Shown: positions 8,323 to 17,416 of the stretch, piece by piece
Layout of the letters: every line of letters starts with the position of its first letter
Numbering within the stretch: the stretch's first letter is position 1
DNA from: Mucilaginibacter ginsenosidivorans
GTDB taxonomy: Bacteria > Bacteroidota > Bacteroidia > Sphingobacteriales > Sphingobacteriaceae
Assembly (NCBI RefSeq): GCF_007971025.1
Contig: NZ_CP042436.1
Location: 4,216,001-4,280,000 of the forward strand
DNA: 64,000 nucleotides
Direction: 5' to 3'
Notes under the pieces: generated by a model
The model's input: the letters and a program-made list of their open reading frames with translations, nothing else
Databases searched by the model: none
What the model was told of the DNA's origin: nothing
Made by a program: the position numbers and the translations under genes

Positions 8323-9036
8323 TTAAGCGGTATAACCATAATGTGATGCACTGATCTTTGTTTTGAGGAAGGTATTGGCAATTGGCAGCACCTCGGCAAT
8401 GGACGAGGCTTTGTTCAGCCCATTCATGTCCACAACGTCATTCCCCGCATAGTCGCCAAATGTTACCAGGTTGCGTATATAAGCAGCATGCCTTGCCTCA
8501 ACCGATACGATCTTACCTGCAATGGTAAGGTAACCCGGGTCCTGTATAAGGTAGCCCGCACCGTCGTACGCCTGAACGCCAAGGTCTTCAAAAGCCTTAG
8601 CCGTAGCGATAACCGATGTTCGGCTGTTAAAATCGATCTTGCTGAAATCCGGCGTCAGGTCGGGAATTGCATTGCCCGCAAGCGCTGTTTTAAAAAATTC
8701 GCGGTGACAAACCTCGTGCTGGCGGATAGTGCTGAAACACTCTTTCTCATTATCGCTCATGCCGGAGTATGGCGTGGCAACTACCTGGATGTAAAATGCG
8801 GCCTCTAATTGCTCAAGCGCAAAAGCATAATTAAGGATTCCATAGTCGCCGCTGCCGATGTCGATGCCGCCGCTGCTCGTACTATCGAGCGACCGCGGCG
8901 CCACCCCGTCTAATTTTTTGCATGACGACGCAACTGCCAGGAAACCGACCGTAGCGGCCCCCGCACCTGCGTACTTTAAAAATGACCGCCTGGCCAAATT
9001 AATTCCGCCGGATGTTTCTGTAATTTCTGATTTCAT
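8323..9036 (-). CDS. Ferritin-like domain lipoprotein, Tat-type signal
   Basis: A 237-residue relative of the next gene. The N-terminus has the twin-arginine motif ARRSFLK, a hydrophobic segment and the lipobox-like ASSC at residues 36-39, so it is probably folded in the cytoplasm, exported by Tat and lipid-anchored. The ferritin-like helices carry LEQLEAAFYIQV, RQHEVCHREFF, FEDLGVQAYDGAG and VSVEARHAAYIRNL, the same Glu/His spacing as in the neighbour. It is the first gene of the pair; the upstream 305-base gap is its promoter region. A co-folded complex of the two proteins is plausible from the arrangement but not shown. Confidence 0.8.
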   Translation of the reverse strand: MKSEITETSGGINLARRSFLKYAGAGAATVGFLAVASSCKKLDGVAPRSLDSTSSGGIDIGSGDYGILNYAFALEQLEAAFYIQVVATPYSGMSDNEKECFSTIRQHEVCHREFFKTALAGNAIPDLTPDFSKIDFNSRTSVIATAKAFEDLGVQAYDGAGYLIQDPGYLTIAGKIVSVEARHAAYIRNLVTFGDYAGNDVVDMNGLNKASSIAEVLPIANTFLKTKISASHYGYTA

Positions 9037-9341
9037 AAAATGGTTGTTTTTAAATAACTGGTGACTAATCAGGGAGATAAATGAACTACGGTGATATAGC
9101 CATCCCAGTTTTTTATTTCACAGAGCCTCAGGCTATAACACTCTCTTATTTAGAGTATCAATACAAAAACAAAAGTGCCGGTATACTTATTTGCCATCAA
9201 AAAAAGCCCTACTAATGGAACGCCTTCTGAAAGCTAAATCTGAACAGGAAAAATAAATCGTGCAGGTCCAATGCTTTACTCGCGAAAGGCAATTACTTTT
9301 TTACCTGATCCTTTCTACATTTATATCAAATTGAAACGGTA
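9037..9341. other. 305-base divergent gap
   Basis: Promoter region for the ferritin-like pair (minus) and the ModE-like gene (plus). It contains two small hairpins, GCCTCAGGC (9125-9133) and ACTCT-CTTATTT-AGAGT (9140-9156). No open frame or RNA gene is recognisable. Confidence 0.5.
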
Positions 9342-9713
9342 ATGAAAGCATCGGTAAAAAACATACTAAGAAACGATATAGAAATAAAAATTAACGGGAG
9401 CCTGTGGTTCGAGAGTGGCGGGAATCGCTTTTTGGGCCCCGGGCCGATAGAATTACTGGAGCGAATTGGTGAGACAGGATCGATAAGCAGCGCGGCAAAA
9501 GAAATGAAAATGTCGTACAAAAAAGCATGGGACCTAATCAGCCACTTAAACGCTTATACTGCGAGCCCCGTAGTAATACCACAGGTCGGCGGCGAAAAAG
9601 GCGGAGGGTCGGTACTTAGTGCAGAAGCGTTCGAACTAATAGAATACCACCGCAACCTGCGCCAAAGATTTGCTGCTTTTTTGGACGCAGAGACAAAAAA
9701 CTTAAAAGTTTGA
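9342..9713 (+). CDS. ModE-like winged helix regulator
   Basis: A 123-residue protein matching the DNA-binding half of ModE and related LysR-type winged helices: ALLxRIGETGSISSAAKEMKMSYKKAWDLI is recognised here as ELLERIGETGSISSAAKEM followed by MSYKKAWDLISHLN. ModE proteins sense molybdate or act as stand-alone regulators of molybdoenzyme or molybdenum-uptake genes. The C-terminal molybdate-binding (TOBE) domains are absent, so this is the short form. No modABC genes are near, but a molybdopterin oxidoreductase is encoded at 41269. The start ATG follows CGGTA with no clear ribosome site. Confidence 0.82.
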   Translation: MKASVKNILRNDIEIKINGSLWFESGGNRFLGPGPIELLERIGETGSISSAAKEMKMSYKKAWDLISHLNAYTASPVVIPQVGGEKGGGSVLSAEAFELIEYHRNLRQRFAAFLDAETKNLKV

Positions 9714-9787
9714 AGGCAATTGCCTTTTATTTGTTTAATCGTTGTGTATTTGAAAATATAACAATCTCATACAATTCGGTTTCGTTT

Positions 9788-10390
9788 TTAATTGATAGAC
9801 CGGAAGGTCAGGTTTATACGCGCTTTCATGGCCCGGGTTGATTTGGCTATGCGGTGCTCCCAATTGTGTTGCAGATCGCCTTTCATCACCAGCAGTGAAC
9901 CATTTTCGAGCTGAATAGCATACTTGCGTCCTTTTTCGTGTTTATGCCTGATATCGAAACGCCGCTCCTGTCCAAAACTAACCGAGGCAATAACCGGGTT
10001 TTTGCCCAGTTCGTGTTCATCATCGCTGTGCCAGGCCATGGAGTCACTTGCATCGCGGTAATAATTTAACAAAACGCTATTGAATTGAGTACCTGCTATG
10101 GGTTCTATACGTTGTTTTATCGCCAGCAATTCGTTTGTCCATGGCGCGGGGTAATGCTTTATCCCCGAATAGGTGTAATGCCTATCACCATACCACGCCG
10201 TTAGCCGGGGTGTTTTCAATACCTTTCCAAACATCTTGATTTCTTCCTGCTCCCAGTCAATGGTACCTATCAACAGCTGAAGCAACTGCGCGCTCTCCGC
10301 GGCATCAAAAAGCTGCGGGTGATAATCCAGTAATTCTTCGGGTAGTAAAATATCCGGCCTGGGCTGTTCAAAAAAACTCAACTGCTCCAC
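9788..10390 (-). CDS. alkB: AlkB-type 2-oxoglutarate/iron dioxygenase
   Basis: Predicted to remove methyl groups from DNA or RNA bases by oxidation. The 200-residue protein has the iron-binding HxD in WHSDDEHE, the distal His in LQHNWEHRI and the 2-oxoglutarate-binding arginines in MKARINLTFR, plus PRLTAWYGD and NYYRDASDSM, which resemble the ALKBH2/3-like branch and not the E. coli branch. It is a single gene, divergent from the collagen-like gene. Confidence 0.88.
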   Translation of the reverse strand: MEQLSFFEQPRPDILLPEELLDYHPQLFDAAESAQLLQLLIGTIDWEQEEIKMFGKVLKTPRLTAWYGDRHYTYSGIKHYPAPWTNELLAIKQRIEPIAGTQFNSVLLNYYRDASDSMAWHSDDEHELGKNPVIASVSFGQERRFDIRHKHEKGRKYAIQLENGSLLVMKGDLQHNWEHRIAKSTRAMKARINLTFRSIN

Positions 10391-10498
10391 TTATAGATTT
10401 TGCTAAAAAACAGTATTAGAATAGTATATCCTGTATTGTACTGCGCTGCAATATAATTACCAATTAAACATTTGCCAACTATTAACTAAAATGAAAAA

Positions 10499-10528
10499 AG
10501 CGTGCAACCTTCGCGCTTTTTCTTCGTA
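10499..10528. other. Hairpin in the alkB/collagen-like divergent gap
   Basis: AAAAAGCG and CGCTTTTTC flank a 12-base loop. It looks like a terminator but both neighbours read away from it, so it could be a 5' leader hairpin or a remnant. No partner gene ends nearby. Confidence 0.35.
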
Positions 10529-10616
10529 AAAGGAAGCGTTAACCATTTGATTTTGAAACAGCTCTGCGATGTATTTGAATAAAGTGAATCACTTCAATCT
10601 CTTTTAATTTCTAGCC

Positions 10617-12275
10617 ATGAACAAGAAAATTTACGCCTCGGTATTAATTTTACTGGCACTCACCATATCATCCTGTAAAAAAGAAATTGGTCCGATGGGG
10701 CTAACGGGCGCTACCGGCGCAACAGGAGCCCAGGGCGTTGCGGGTATAGCTGGCCCGGCCGGGGCCGACGGAACGGTTATTTACAGCGGCAACGGCGCAC
10801 CAAGCGAAGCGACCGGCAACACAGGTGATTTTTATCTCGATCTTTCTACAGGTATGTTATATGGCCCGAAAAGTGCTTCGGGATGGGACAGCAGTTTTTC
10901 TCTTGTTGGCTCTGCAGGGGCCACGGGTGCAACAGGCGCGACCGGAGCCACGGGCGCGACGGGCGCGACCGGTGCAAATGGCGCAAACGGGGTAGACGGG
11001 ACAAACGGAACTAACGGCACAAACGGTGTAGATGGCGTAAACGGAACCAACGGCACAAACGGAACCAACGGCACGAATGGCGCGAACGGAGCTACCGGCG
11101 CCACCGGGGCCACAGGAGCAACCGGCGCCACAGGTGCTACCGGAGCCACGGGTCCTGCCGGGCCTGTCGTTACCGTAGGCGGCGGAACCGGCGGAACAGT
11201 AGTAATAACAGGACCAACCGGGCCGACCGGAGCTACGGGTGCAACCGGCGCCACAGGCGCTACCGGTGCAAACGGGGCTAATGGGGCAACAGGTGCTACC
11301 GGTGCAAACGGCACCAACGGTACTAATGGAACAAACGGGTCTAATGGCACGAACGGCACCAACGGAACAAACGGCACCAACGGAGCGAATGGTGCTACCG
11401 GAGCCACGGGAGCTACCGGCGCAACTGGTGCTACCGGTGCTACCGGTGCAACAGGGGCCACCGGAGCGACAGGTTCCAACGGCACTAATGGTACTAATGG
11501 TACTAATGGAACAAACGGTGCTACAGGCGCAACCGGGGCAACAGGAGCTACCGGCGCAACGGGTGCCACGGGTGCAACAGGTGCTAATGGAGCTAACGGC
11601 AGCAAAGGCGCCACCGGGGCCACAGGAGCAAACGGAACCAATGGCACGAATGGCACCAACGGAACGAATGGAACAAACGGAACAAACGGTGCTACCGGAG
11701 CTACAGGCGCAACAGGTGCCACAGGCGCAGCTGGTACGCAGATATTAAATGGCAGCGGCGCACCAGGCGCCACGCTGGGCAACATCGGCGATTATTATCT
11801 TGATAAGGTTAATTATTTGTTATACGGCCCGAAGATAAGTACAGGATGGGGCACAGCAGTATCGCTGCAGGGCAATAATGTGCTGTATTCAGGCTGGAAC
11901 GTAGCAAAAAATTTCCGCGATACGACGATTGACGGCAGTAACCTGAATGCGGCCGACCTTACAGCGCCGGCCATTACGCAAGCTTACCTGGATAACGCTG
12001 TCTTCCAGGTGTATTTTACTTATGGGTCGGGTATTATACCATTACCATATACAAGCATTGCGGGCGGAAGCCAGAGTACTATGAGCTTTTTGCCGAGGGT
12101 GGGACATTTTATAATCACCCGCTTCACTTTCGATAATTCAACCTCTATTGGTATAGCGCCTGCCCTGCAGTACCGGTATATCATTATACCTGGCGGCATG
12201 CTGGTTGGCGTCAGGAACCATATCAACATCAATAATTATATGGAGGTAAAACGATTCTTCCGGCTAAAGAACTGA
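10617..12275 (+). CDS. Collagen-like triple-helix lipoprotein
   Basis: A 552-residue protein with a lipoprotein signal (lipobox ISSC, Cys at 20). Residues about 26-50 and 100-375 are Gly-X-Y repeats, nearly all GAT, GTN, GAN or GVD, which form collagen triple helices. A short module of the type GDFYLD-x(n)-LYGPK occurs on each side of the long repeat (around 68-90 and again around 385-410), and a non-repetitive C-terminal domain of about 150 residues follows, likely the trimerisation or binding head. A surface fibre anchored in the outer membrane is the best guess. The DNA is a 9-base minisatellite, so length may vary between strains. A hairpin terminator follows. Confidence 0.88.
   Translation: MNKKIYASVLILLALTISSCKKEIGPMGLTGATGATGAQGVAGIAGPAGADGTVIYSGNGAPSEATGNTGDFYLDLSTGMLYGPKSASGWDSSFSLVGSAGATGATGATGATGATGATGANGANGVDGTNGTNGTNGVDGVNGTNGTNGTNGTNGANGATGATGATGATGATGATGATGPAGPVVTVGGGTGGTVVITGPTGPTGATGATGATGATGANGANGATGATGANGTNGTNGTNGSNGTNGTNGTNGTNGANGATGATGATGATGATGATGATGATGATGSNGTNGTNGTNGTNGATGATGATGATGATGATGATGANGANGSKGATGATGANGTNGTNGTNGTNGTNGTNGATGATGATGATGAAGTQILNGSGAPGATLGNIGDYYLDKVNYLLYGPKISTGWGTAVSLQGNNVLYSGWNVAKNFRDTTIDGSNLNAADLTAPAITQAYLDNAVFQVYFTYGSGIIPLPYTSIAGGSQSTMSFLPRVGHFIITRFTFDNSTSIGIAPALQYRYIIIPGGMLVGVRNHININNYMEVKRFFRLKN
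10915..11740. repeat. 9-base minisatellite coding for Gly-X-Y
   Basis: Imperfect 9-base units coding for Gly-Ala-Thr, Gly-Thr-Asn and Gly-Ala-Asn. Blocks of GAT and GTN alternate several times, interrupted by one non-repeat stretch (PVVTVGGGTGGTVVITG) at about 11160-11215. Third codon positions vary, so the units have diverged at DNA level while the protein repeat is kept. Confidence 0.85.
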
Positions 12276-12300
12276 CGGGGAGATACCAGATAAACAGATC

Positions 12301-12325
12301 AAAAGGGGCCTATGCCCCTTTTTTG
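12301..12325 (+). terminator. Terminator after the collagen-like gene
   Basis: AAAAGGGGC-CTAT-GCCCCTTTTTT hairpin, 26 bases after the stop. Confidence 0.9.
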
Positions 12326-12370
12326 TTTCATTTCCGGTACGGCAATTTTGTATCTTTAGAAAACCGTACA

Positions 12371-13219
12371 ATGAAAAAGATCACTCTATTTCTTTTAGCG
12401 CTGTGTACATTCACTATTGAAACCTATGCACAAGCGCCAACCTACAAAGTATATGCCCTGCGGTATGCCGAAGTGCGGGACCCTACACCCATATCGGTAT
12501 GGTCGTTAAACGGGCCAAAAGACAAAACCGTAAAGGTTGATTTTGTGATCTGGTTGATCAAAGGCAGCAACGGCAAAAATATTTTGGTTGATGCAGGATT
12601 CTTAAGCGATATCCCTGAAGCCAAAGAATTTAATCCTGTAAATTACGTACGGCCCGATTCGACACTAATGAAGATCGGCCTCCGCCCCGAAGATATTACC
12701 GACGTCATCCTCACCCACCCGCATTGGGACCATATCGACGGCGTCGGGTTGTTCCCGAACGCACATATCTGGATTCAGAAGGACGATTACAATTACTTTA
12801 TCGGCGCACTTCCTGAAAAACCGGACAGCAATGCAGGTTACAACAAGCGCGATATCGTGAAAATGCAAGAACTATATAGCACAGGCAAAGTAACATTGGT
12901 AGATGGTGATAATAAGCAGTTGATACCGGGCATTACAGTTTACACTGGTTCGCGGCATACCTATAATTCGCAGTATGTGGGGGTTAAAACCGGTAAGGAC
13001 AGGATCATTCTTGCATCAGACAATATCTGGATATACTATAGCCTTGAGCACATGGTACCCGCCTCTTTTGGGGGCACGCTGGACCCGGCGGGTTATGTAA
13101 GGGCCATGAAACGAATGAAAACCCTGGCCTCGAACCCCAAATATATCATCCCGGGGCACGACGCCAGGATGTTTACGATCTTTCCGAAAGTTGCCGACGG
13201 CGTGGTGCGCATAAGGTAA
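12371..13219 (+). CDS. Metallo-beta-lactamase-fold hydrolase, N-acyl homoserine lactonase type
   Basis: The longest frame opens at 12323, but the ATG at 12371 begins a clear signal peptide (MKKITLFLLALCTFTIETYAQA), so 282 residues are given. The metal-binding motif THPHWDHIDG (HxHxDH) is present, with later ligand candidates in GSRHTYNSQ, LASDN and PGHDARMF. The domain order resembles AHL lactonases, which open the lactone ring of quorum-sensing signals; many members have other lactone or ester substrates. With its signal peptide it would act in the periplasm. Quorum quenching is a guess from family only. Confidence 0.83.
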   Translation: MKKITLFLLALCTFTIETYAQAPTYKVYALRYAEVRDPTPISVWSLNGPKDKTVKVDFVIWLIKGSNGKNILVDAGFLSDIPEAKEFNPVNYVRPDSTLMKIGLRPEDITDVILTHPHWDHIDGVGLFPNAHIWIQKDDYNYFIGALPEKPDSNAGYNKRDIVKMQELYSTGKVTLVDGDNKQLIPGITVYTGSRHTYNSQYVGVKTGKDRIILASDNIWIYYSLEHMVPASFGGTLDPAGYVRAMKRMKTLASNPKYIIPGHDARMFTIFPKVADGVVRIR

Positions 13220-13296
13220 CCTACTTTTAAATTAACAGTTGAGGAAGGTATAACTACGCGGACAGGCATGTCAAATTGCGTAAAACTACGTATGGT

Positions 13297-13320
13297 ATTT
13301 ACAAAAGGTTATATGTAAAT
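13297..13320. promoter_or_regulatory. Inverted repeat upstream of the small membrane gene
   Basis: ATTTACA and TGTAAAT, 10 bases apart. In addition AACTACG occurs as a direct repeat at about 13252 and 13284. This could be a regulator site for the small gene; no evidence ties it to a specific protein. Confidence 0.3.
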
Positions 13321-13367
13321 TTAATATTAATTACCAGTTACTACTATTAACCTAAAGAAAACCAGCC

Positions 13368-13469
13368 ATGAATGCATACTCCATCATTGGTGTTATTATC
13401 ACTGCTATTCCGTTAGCGTTTATTATTGCTATTGTAATAAAGAGGGGTAAGAATATACTCGATCAGTAA
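13368..13469 (+). CDS. 33-residue single-span membrane peptide
   Basis: ATG at 13368, 33 codons, TAA at 13467-13469. The product is MNAYSIIGVIITAIPLAFII followed by AIVIKRGKNILDQ: one strongly hydrophobic helix and a basic tail, typical of a real small membrane protein with inside-positive orientation. It lies alone between the lactonase-like gene and the AraC gene, with an ATTTACA/TGTAAAT inverted repeat 48 bases upstream. Function unknown; too short for standard calling. Confidence 0.5.
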   Translation: MNAYSIIGVIITAIPLAFIIAIVIKRGKNILDQ

Positions 13470-13572
13470 AAGCGCTGCTGATAGCTTCCTGTTGCCGAAC
13501 CGGAACAGCTTTTCCCGAAACTGTATTTGAAAGGATATTTATTTATTTTCGTGAGAAAATTGTTTTGGAAAA

Positions 13573-14352
13573 ATGAGCGCGTCCCGTTCCAAATATTATA
13601 AACTATCCCTTTGCGATGGCCTTGAGGCGCTCGATACCTTCAACCACAACACCTCCTTCCCTTTTCACTTTCACCCTACTTTTAATATCTCTATCGTTTA
13701 TAAGGGTATTTTTCAAACCAGGCTCAACGATAAAACCGCCAACGCGCTGGCAGGTACCATACTAATTACCAACCCCGGCGAGATACACGCCAACCCCTTT
13801 GAAAAGGACGACAGCGTTACCTTCTTCACCTTTTATGTTTCCGCCGAGTTCCTTTATTATTGCAACGGAGGGAAGCCTGTATGTTTTAGCAGCAAAGTGA
13901 TCGACGACGACGGGCTATTTGCCCAATTGCACAATCTTAGGCTTTTACTGATTGGCGGGCAAACCGGGCAGGATCTTGAAACAGGCCTGACGAACGCCTT
14001 AAGCGAACTTGCCGTCAGGCACGGTTCGGAACGGATAGACGAAGAAAACAACTACACGCTGTTTGAAAATTTCCTGAAAGAGGAGAATTTCTCCAAGTTT
14101 TCCCTTGAAGACGCCGCGCGGCGGTTTGGCGTTGATAAATACAAATTCCTGCGCCTGTTTAAATTCCAGACTGGTTTAACCCCCAACAACTATTTTATTC
14201 TGAAACGTATAGAGCAAAGCAAGATCATGCTTACCCAGGGGAGTGACCTATTAAGCGTGGCCATCGACCTGGGTTTTTACGATACGGCGCATTTTTGCAA
14301 TCATTTTAAAAAATTTACCGGGATATCGCCTGTGGCTTATACGGCGGGCTGA
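13573..14352 (+). CDS. AraC-family transcription regulator
   Basis: A 259-residue protein with an N-terminal cupin-like sensing domain (HNTSFPFHFHPTFNISIVYKG region, with GTILITNPGEIHANPF) and a C-terminal double helix-turn-helix: FSLEDAARRFGVDKYKFLRLFK and LSVAIDLGFYDTAHFCNHFK. The GIHANP-type segment with the HFHP start is typical of AraC regulators that bind sugars or small effectors. The next gene downstream starts 100 bases later in the same direction. Target genes are unknown; the nearby S41 protease and aldolase are possible. Confidence 0.88.
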   Translation: MSASRSKYYKLSLCDGLEALDTFNHNTSFPFHFHPTFNISIVYKGIFQTRLNDKTANALAGTILITNPGEIHANPFEKDDSVTFFTFYVSAEFLYYCNGGKPVCFSSKVIDDDGLFAQLHNLRLLLIGGQTGQDLETGLTNALSELAVRHGSERIDEENNYTLFENFLKEENFSKFSLEDAARRFGVDKYKFLRLFKFQTGLTPNNYFILKRIEQSKIMLTQGSDLLSVAIDLGFYDTAHFCNHFKKFTGISPVAYTAG

Positions 14353-14452
14353 CTCACCCGACCTTTGCTGCAATATCTTACAATACTATCCGTAATCACC
14401 TCCATAATTTTGTCTCAGCTTCTTAAAATAAACAAGCCGAAGCAGACAGATC

Positions 14453-15694
14453 ATGAAAAAATTATTATTAGTTACCCTTTTACTCAGTTCGGTAAGCGCC
14501 TTTTCACAAAACTTTACTTCGAAACAATACAAAGCAGATTTTACCTATTTCTGGAACACGATAGACAGCAATTATTGCTACTTTGAGAAAAGGCATATCA
14601 ACTGGCCCGGGTTGAAGGATATTTACAGCAAACAGGTTGATACCGTCAGTAACCGCGATGGTTTTATTTCCGTGCTTGAAAGGGCGATGTATGAGCTTTA
14701 CGACCACCACTGCGGGTTGCGCGCCAACACAAAAACCTCGAGACGGCTGGTGCCTACAAGTGCGGATGTATGGGCCGAATTTAAAGGCGATAAGCCGGTA
14801 ATAGTTGAGGTGCGCAAAGGTTATGGGGCCGAAAAGGATGGGATCATAGCCGGTATGGAAGTTATCGCTATTAATGATGTTCCGGTGAAAGAGGCTATCC
14901 TGCCCTTCCTGGCACATACCGTAAATGCCGAGTCAAAAAGCTTTGCCTTGCGATTGGCCCTGAACGGCGACCATGTCACCAAACGGAAGATCACCCTGAA
15001 AACAGCTGCTGGCATTAAAGATTTCTACCCCGACCGGGACGGCATGCTGTTGGAGAACATCCATTTTGCCGAAATGGTGGAATCAAAAGATTTGGGTGAA
15101 ACGGGTTATATCCGCATCAATAATTTTCTGTACGATAATGCGCTGATACCGAAATTTGACAGCGTGCTGAATACCATGATGAACAAAACGGCACTCATTA
15201 TTGATATGCGCGAGACCGCCAGCGGGGGAAATACAGCTGTGGCAAGGGCCATACTGGGGCGGTTTATCAATAAGGAACATTTTTACCAGAAGCATGAATT
15301 GTATGCCGAAGAACTGGAAACCGGGATCAAACGCAGCTGGGAGGAGATCGTTTCGCCGCGGAAGAACCCATATTTGAAGCCGGTGGTTATTTTGGCCGAC
15401 CATTGGACCGGCAGCATATCCGAGGGTATTACCATTGCTTTTGACGGCATGAAACGGGCGACCATAATCGGCACAAAACTGGCGCGACTGAACGGCGCGG
15501 TGTATAGTTTTGAAATGCCTAATACGAAGATCGGTTTCAATATTTCGGAAGAAAGACTTTATCATATCAACGGGACGCCGCGCGAGCTGTTCAATCCCAC
15601 TATCGCCGTTGACGTGACCAAACAAAGGCCCGGCGAAGGCGGCGATGTTATTTTAAATTCGGCTATGGATTTCTTGAAAAATAAACTTAAATAG
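14453..15694 (+). CDS. S41-family (C-terminal processing) peptidase
   Basis: A 413-residue protein with a signal peptide ending SAFSQ. The order is an N-terminal helical region, a PDZ-like part (GYGAEKDGIIAGMEVIAIND, about 123-142) and a C-terminal catalytic region with RINNFLYD, IDMRETASGGNT and GSISEG, where the Ser of WTGSISEG is the expected nucleophile of the Ser/Lys dyad. Predicted to cut exported proteins or peptides in the periplasm. It ends 4 bases before the next ATG, so the two are probably translated from one mRNA. Confidence 0.83.
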   Translation: MKKLLLVTLLLSSVSAFSQNFTSKQYKADFTYFWNTIDSNYCYFEKRHINWPGLKDIYSKQVDTVSNRDGFISVLERAMYELYDHHCGLRANTKTSRRLVPTSADVWAEFKGDKPVIVEVRKGYGAEKDGIIAGMEVIAINDVPVKEAILPFLAHTVNAESKSFALRLALNGDHVTKRKITLKTAAGIKDFYPDRDGMLLENIHFAEMVESKDLGETGYIRINNFLYDNALIPKFDSVLNTMMNKTALIIDMRETASGGNTAVARAILGRFINKEHFYQKHELYAEELETGIKRSWEEIVSPRKNPYLKPVVILADHWTGSISEGITIAFDGMKRATIIGTKLARLNGAVYSFEMPNTKIGFNISEERLYHINGTPRELFNPTIAVDVTKQRPGEGGDVILNSAMDFLKNKLK

Positions 15695-15698
15695 CGCC

Positions 15699-16736
15699 AT
15701 GGAACCTTTCAAAAAGATCAACTTTTCCAGCGAGAATTACGCGGGCGTCCATCCCAAGATGATGGAGGCTTTGATGGCCGCCAATACCGGCAATGCAGCC
15801 TCCTATGGCAACGACGAAATTACTAAGAGCACGGTAGCCCAGTTCAAACAGGTGTTTGGTGAGAATATAGAAGCCTACTTTACCTTCAACGGCACCGGCG
15901 CCAATAATTTTGGGCTGAGTTGCATGCTCGACCGGTTCAACTCCATTTTTTGTACAGATGTGGCCCATTTGTACGTGGACGAGTCGACCGCACCCGAATC
16001 GTTTTTGGGCTGCCGCATATACCCGGTTAAATCGCATAATGGGAAAATTATCGCCGATGAGCTCAACGTTGCCATTAAGCGCATCGGTGATGTGCACCAT
16101 CCGCAGCCGAAAGTGGTTTCGCTTACCCAGCCTACCGAATATGGTACGGTGTATACCGTCGAGGAACTGAAGGATATCAAGACCATTTGCACCGCCAACA
16201 ATATGCTGCTGCATGTGGATGGGGCACGGTTTTATAATGCTGCGGATCATTTGGGAAGTACGTTAAAGCAGATCAGTACCGACGCTGGCGTGGATGTGTT
16301 AACCCTGGGCGGAACCAAAATAGGCATGATGATGGGCGAAGCTGTCATCTTTTTTAACCCTGCCAATGCGTCCTCACTTAAGTACAATTTAAAACGAAGC
16401 ATGCAGCTGGCCTCTAAAAACCGGTTTATTGCCATCCAGTTCCAGGCTTTGCTGAAGGATAACCTGTGGCAGGAAATGGCCCGGCATACCAATGAACTGG
16501 CCAAATTTTTCGCGCAGGAAATTGCAGGGATGCCGTCTGTCAAACTGGCTTACCCCGTAGAAACCAATGCCGCATTTCTGAACATATCGCCCGGGCTGCA
16601 CGAAAAAATGCAGGAATTCGCCAGCTTTTATTACTGGAATGATGAACGTAGCGAGGCCCGGCTTATCTTTAGCTTTGATAATACCGAAGACGATGTTAAG
16701 CAGTTTGTTGAGAAGCTAAGGGAGTTGGCGGGGTAG
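15699..16736 (+). CDS. Threonine aldolase-type PLP enzyme
   Basis: A 345-residue fold-type I PLP enzyme of the low-specificity L-threonine aldolase/beta-eliminating lyase family, which splits threonine into glycine and acetaldehyde. Seen: FNGTGANNFGLSCM near the start of the cofactor domain, LHVDGARFYNA with the cofactor Asp, and LTLGGTKIGMMMGEA with the Schiff-base Lys. Length is normal for the family. It overlaps no neighbour but follows the S41 gene by 4 bases. Confidence 0.85.
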   Translation: MEPFKKINFSSENYAGVHPKMMEALMAANTGNAASYGNDEITKSTVAQFKQVFGENIEAYFTFNGTGANNFGLSCMLDRFNSIFCTDVAHLYVDESTAPESFLGCRIYPVKSHNGKIIADELNVAIKRIGDVHHPQPKVVSLTQPTEYGTVYTVEELKDIKTICTANNMLLHVDGARFYNAADHLGSTLKQISTDAGVDVLTLGGTKIGMMMGEAVIFFNPANASSLKYNLKRSMQLASKNRFIAIQFQALLKDNLWQEMARHTNELAKFFAQEIAGMPSVKLAYPVETNAAFLNISPGLHEKMQEFASFYYWNDERSEARLIFSFDNTEDDVKQFVEKLRELAG

Positions 16737-16829
16737 ATCGGAACTAATAAATAATTACGTCCTGGCGAGGAACGAAGCCATCTTTGCACTTGCAAATCAA
16801 ATACCGGAATTTCTTTAATGGGCGTTGCT

Positions 16830-17372
16830 CTACTTATGCGTCGCGGTTATATATTTCAGCGATTCGTCCGCGTGGGCCCTACCTTCCAGCAGGCCATCGT
16901 GGGTGTAAACGATTTTGCCCTGAAGATCGATGACGAAGGTTTTGCGGCCGGTGAAAAACAGGCTGCCCTTTACCCCGAATAGTTTATAAACCTTATCGCC
17001 GGGGTCGCTTAGCAGGGTGAATGGTAGTTTATAATGCTGTTCAAATGCCTTATGACTGGCAACCGTGCCGCCGTTAATACCGATAACTTTGGCGCCGGCT
17101 TCGGTAAAATCGTCAAAGTCATCGCGGAAAGCGCAGGCCTCTTTGGTACAAACCATACTCTCGTCCTTCGGGTAAAAGTAGATCACCATCATGCTTTTGC
17201 CAATATGGTCGGCACTGTTAAAAGTATTACCATCCTGGTCTTTCAGCGAAAACGCCGGCAGCTTATCGCCAACATCTAAAGATCTTTTTGAACCCTGGGC
17301 CCTCGACGAAAAGTTGATCATAAGAGAAAATGCTATAATTAAAAGTAAATAACGGTTAAATGAGTTTATCAT
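16830..17372 (-). CDS. Peroxiredoxin, secreted AhpC/TSA type
   Basis: A 180-residue thiol peroxidase with an N-terminal hydrophobic signal segment (LLLIIAFSLMINFSSRAQ), so likely periplasmic. The peroxidatic Cys lies in MVCTKEACAFRDD, whose second Cys five residues on matches the BCP/PrxQ pattern of a resolving Cys. YFYPKDES and LLSDPGDKVYKLFGV are also typical. Reduces peroxides using a thioredoxin-type donor. It is followed on the same strand by nothing until the window's aldolase end, and the LysR gene at 17417-18283 reads in the same direction upstream of it. Confidence 0.88.
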   Translation of the reverse strand: MINSFNRYLLLIIAFSLMINFSSRAQGSKRSLDVGDKLPAFSLKDQDGNTFNSADHIGKSMMVIYFYPKDESMVCTKEACAFRDDFDDFTEAGAKVIGINGGTVASHKAFEQHYKLPFTLLSDPGDKVYKLFGVKGSLFFTGRKTFVIDLQGKIVYTHDGLLEGRAHADESLKYITATHK

Positions 17373-17416
17373 AACAGGATATACGAAATTATTGGCCTAA
17401 GCGATTGGCTATGAAT

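Noticed and set aside
10499..10528. Terminator for a gene upstream of the collagen-like gene
   Set aside because: Neighbouring genes diverge from this point, so no transcript ends here; kept only as an unexplained hairpin.
10832..11785. Long minus-strand open frame (317 codons) opposite the collagen-like gene
   Set aside because: It is the shadow of the Gly-X-Y codons (PVAPVAP repeats) with no start signal or family.
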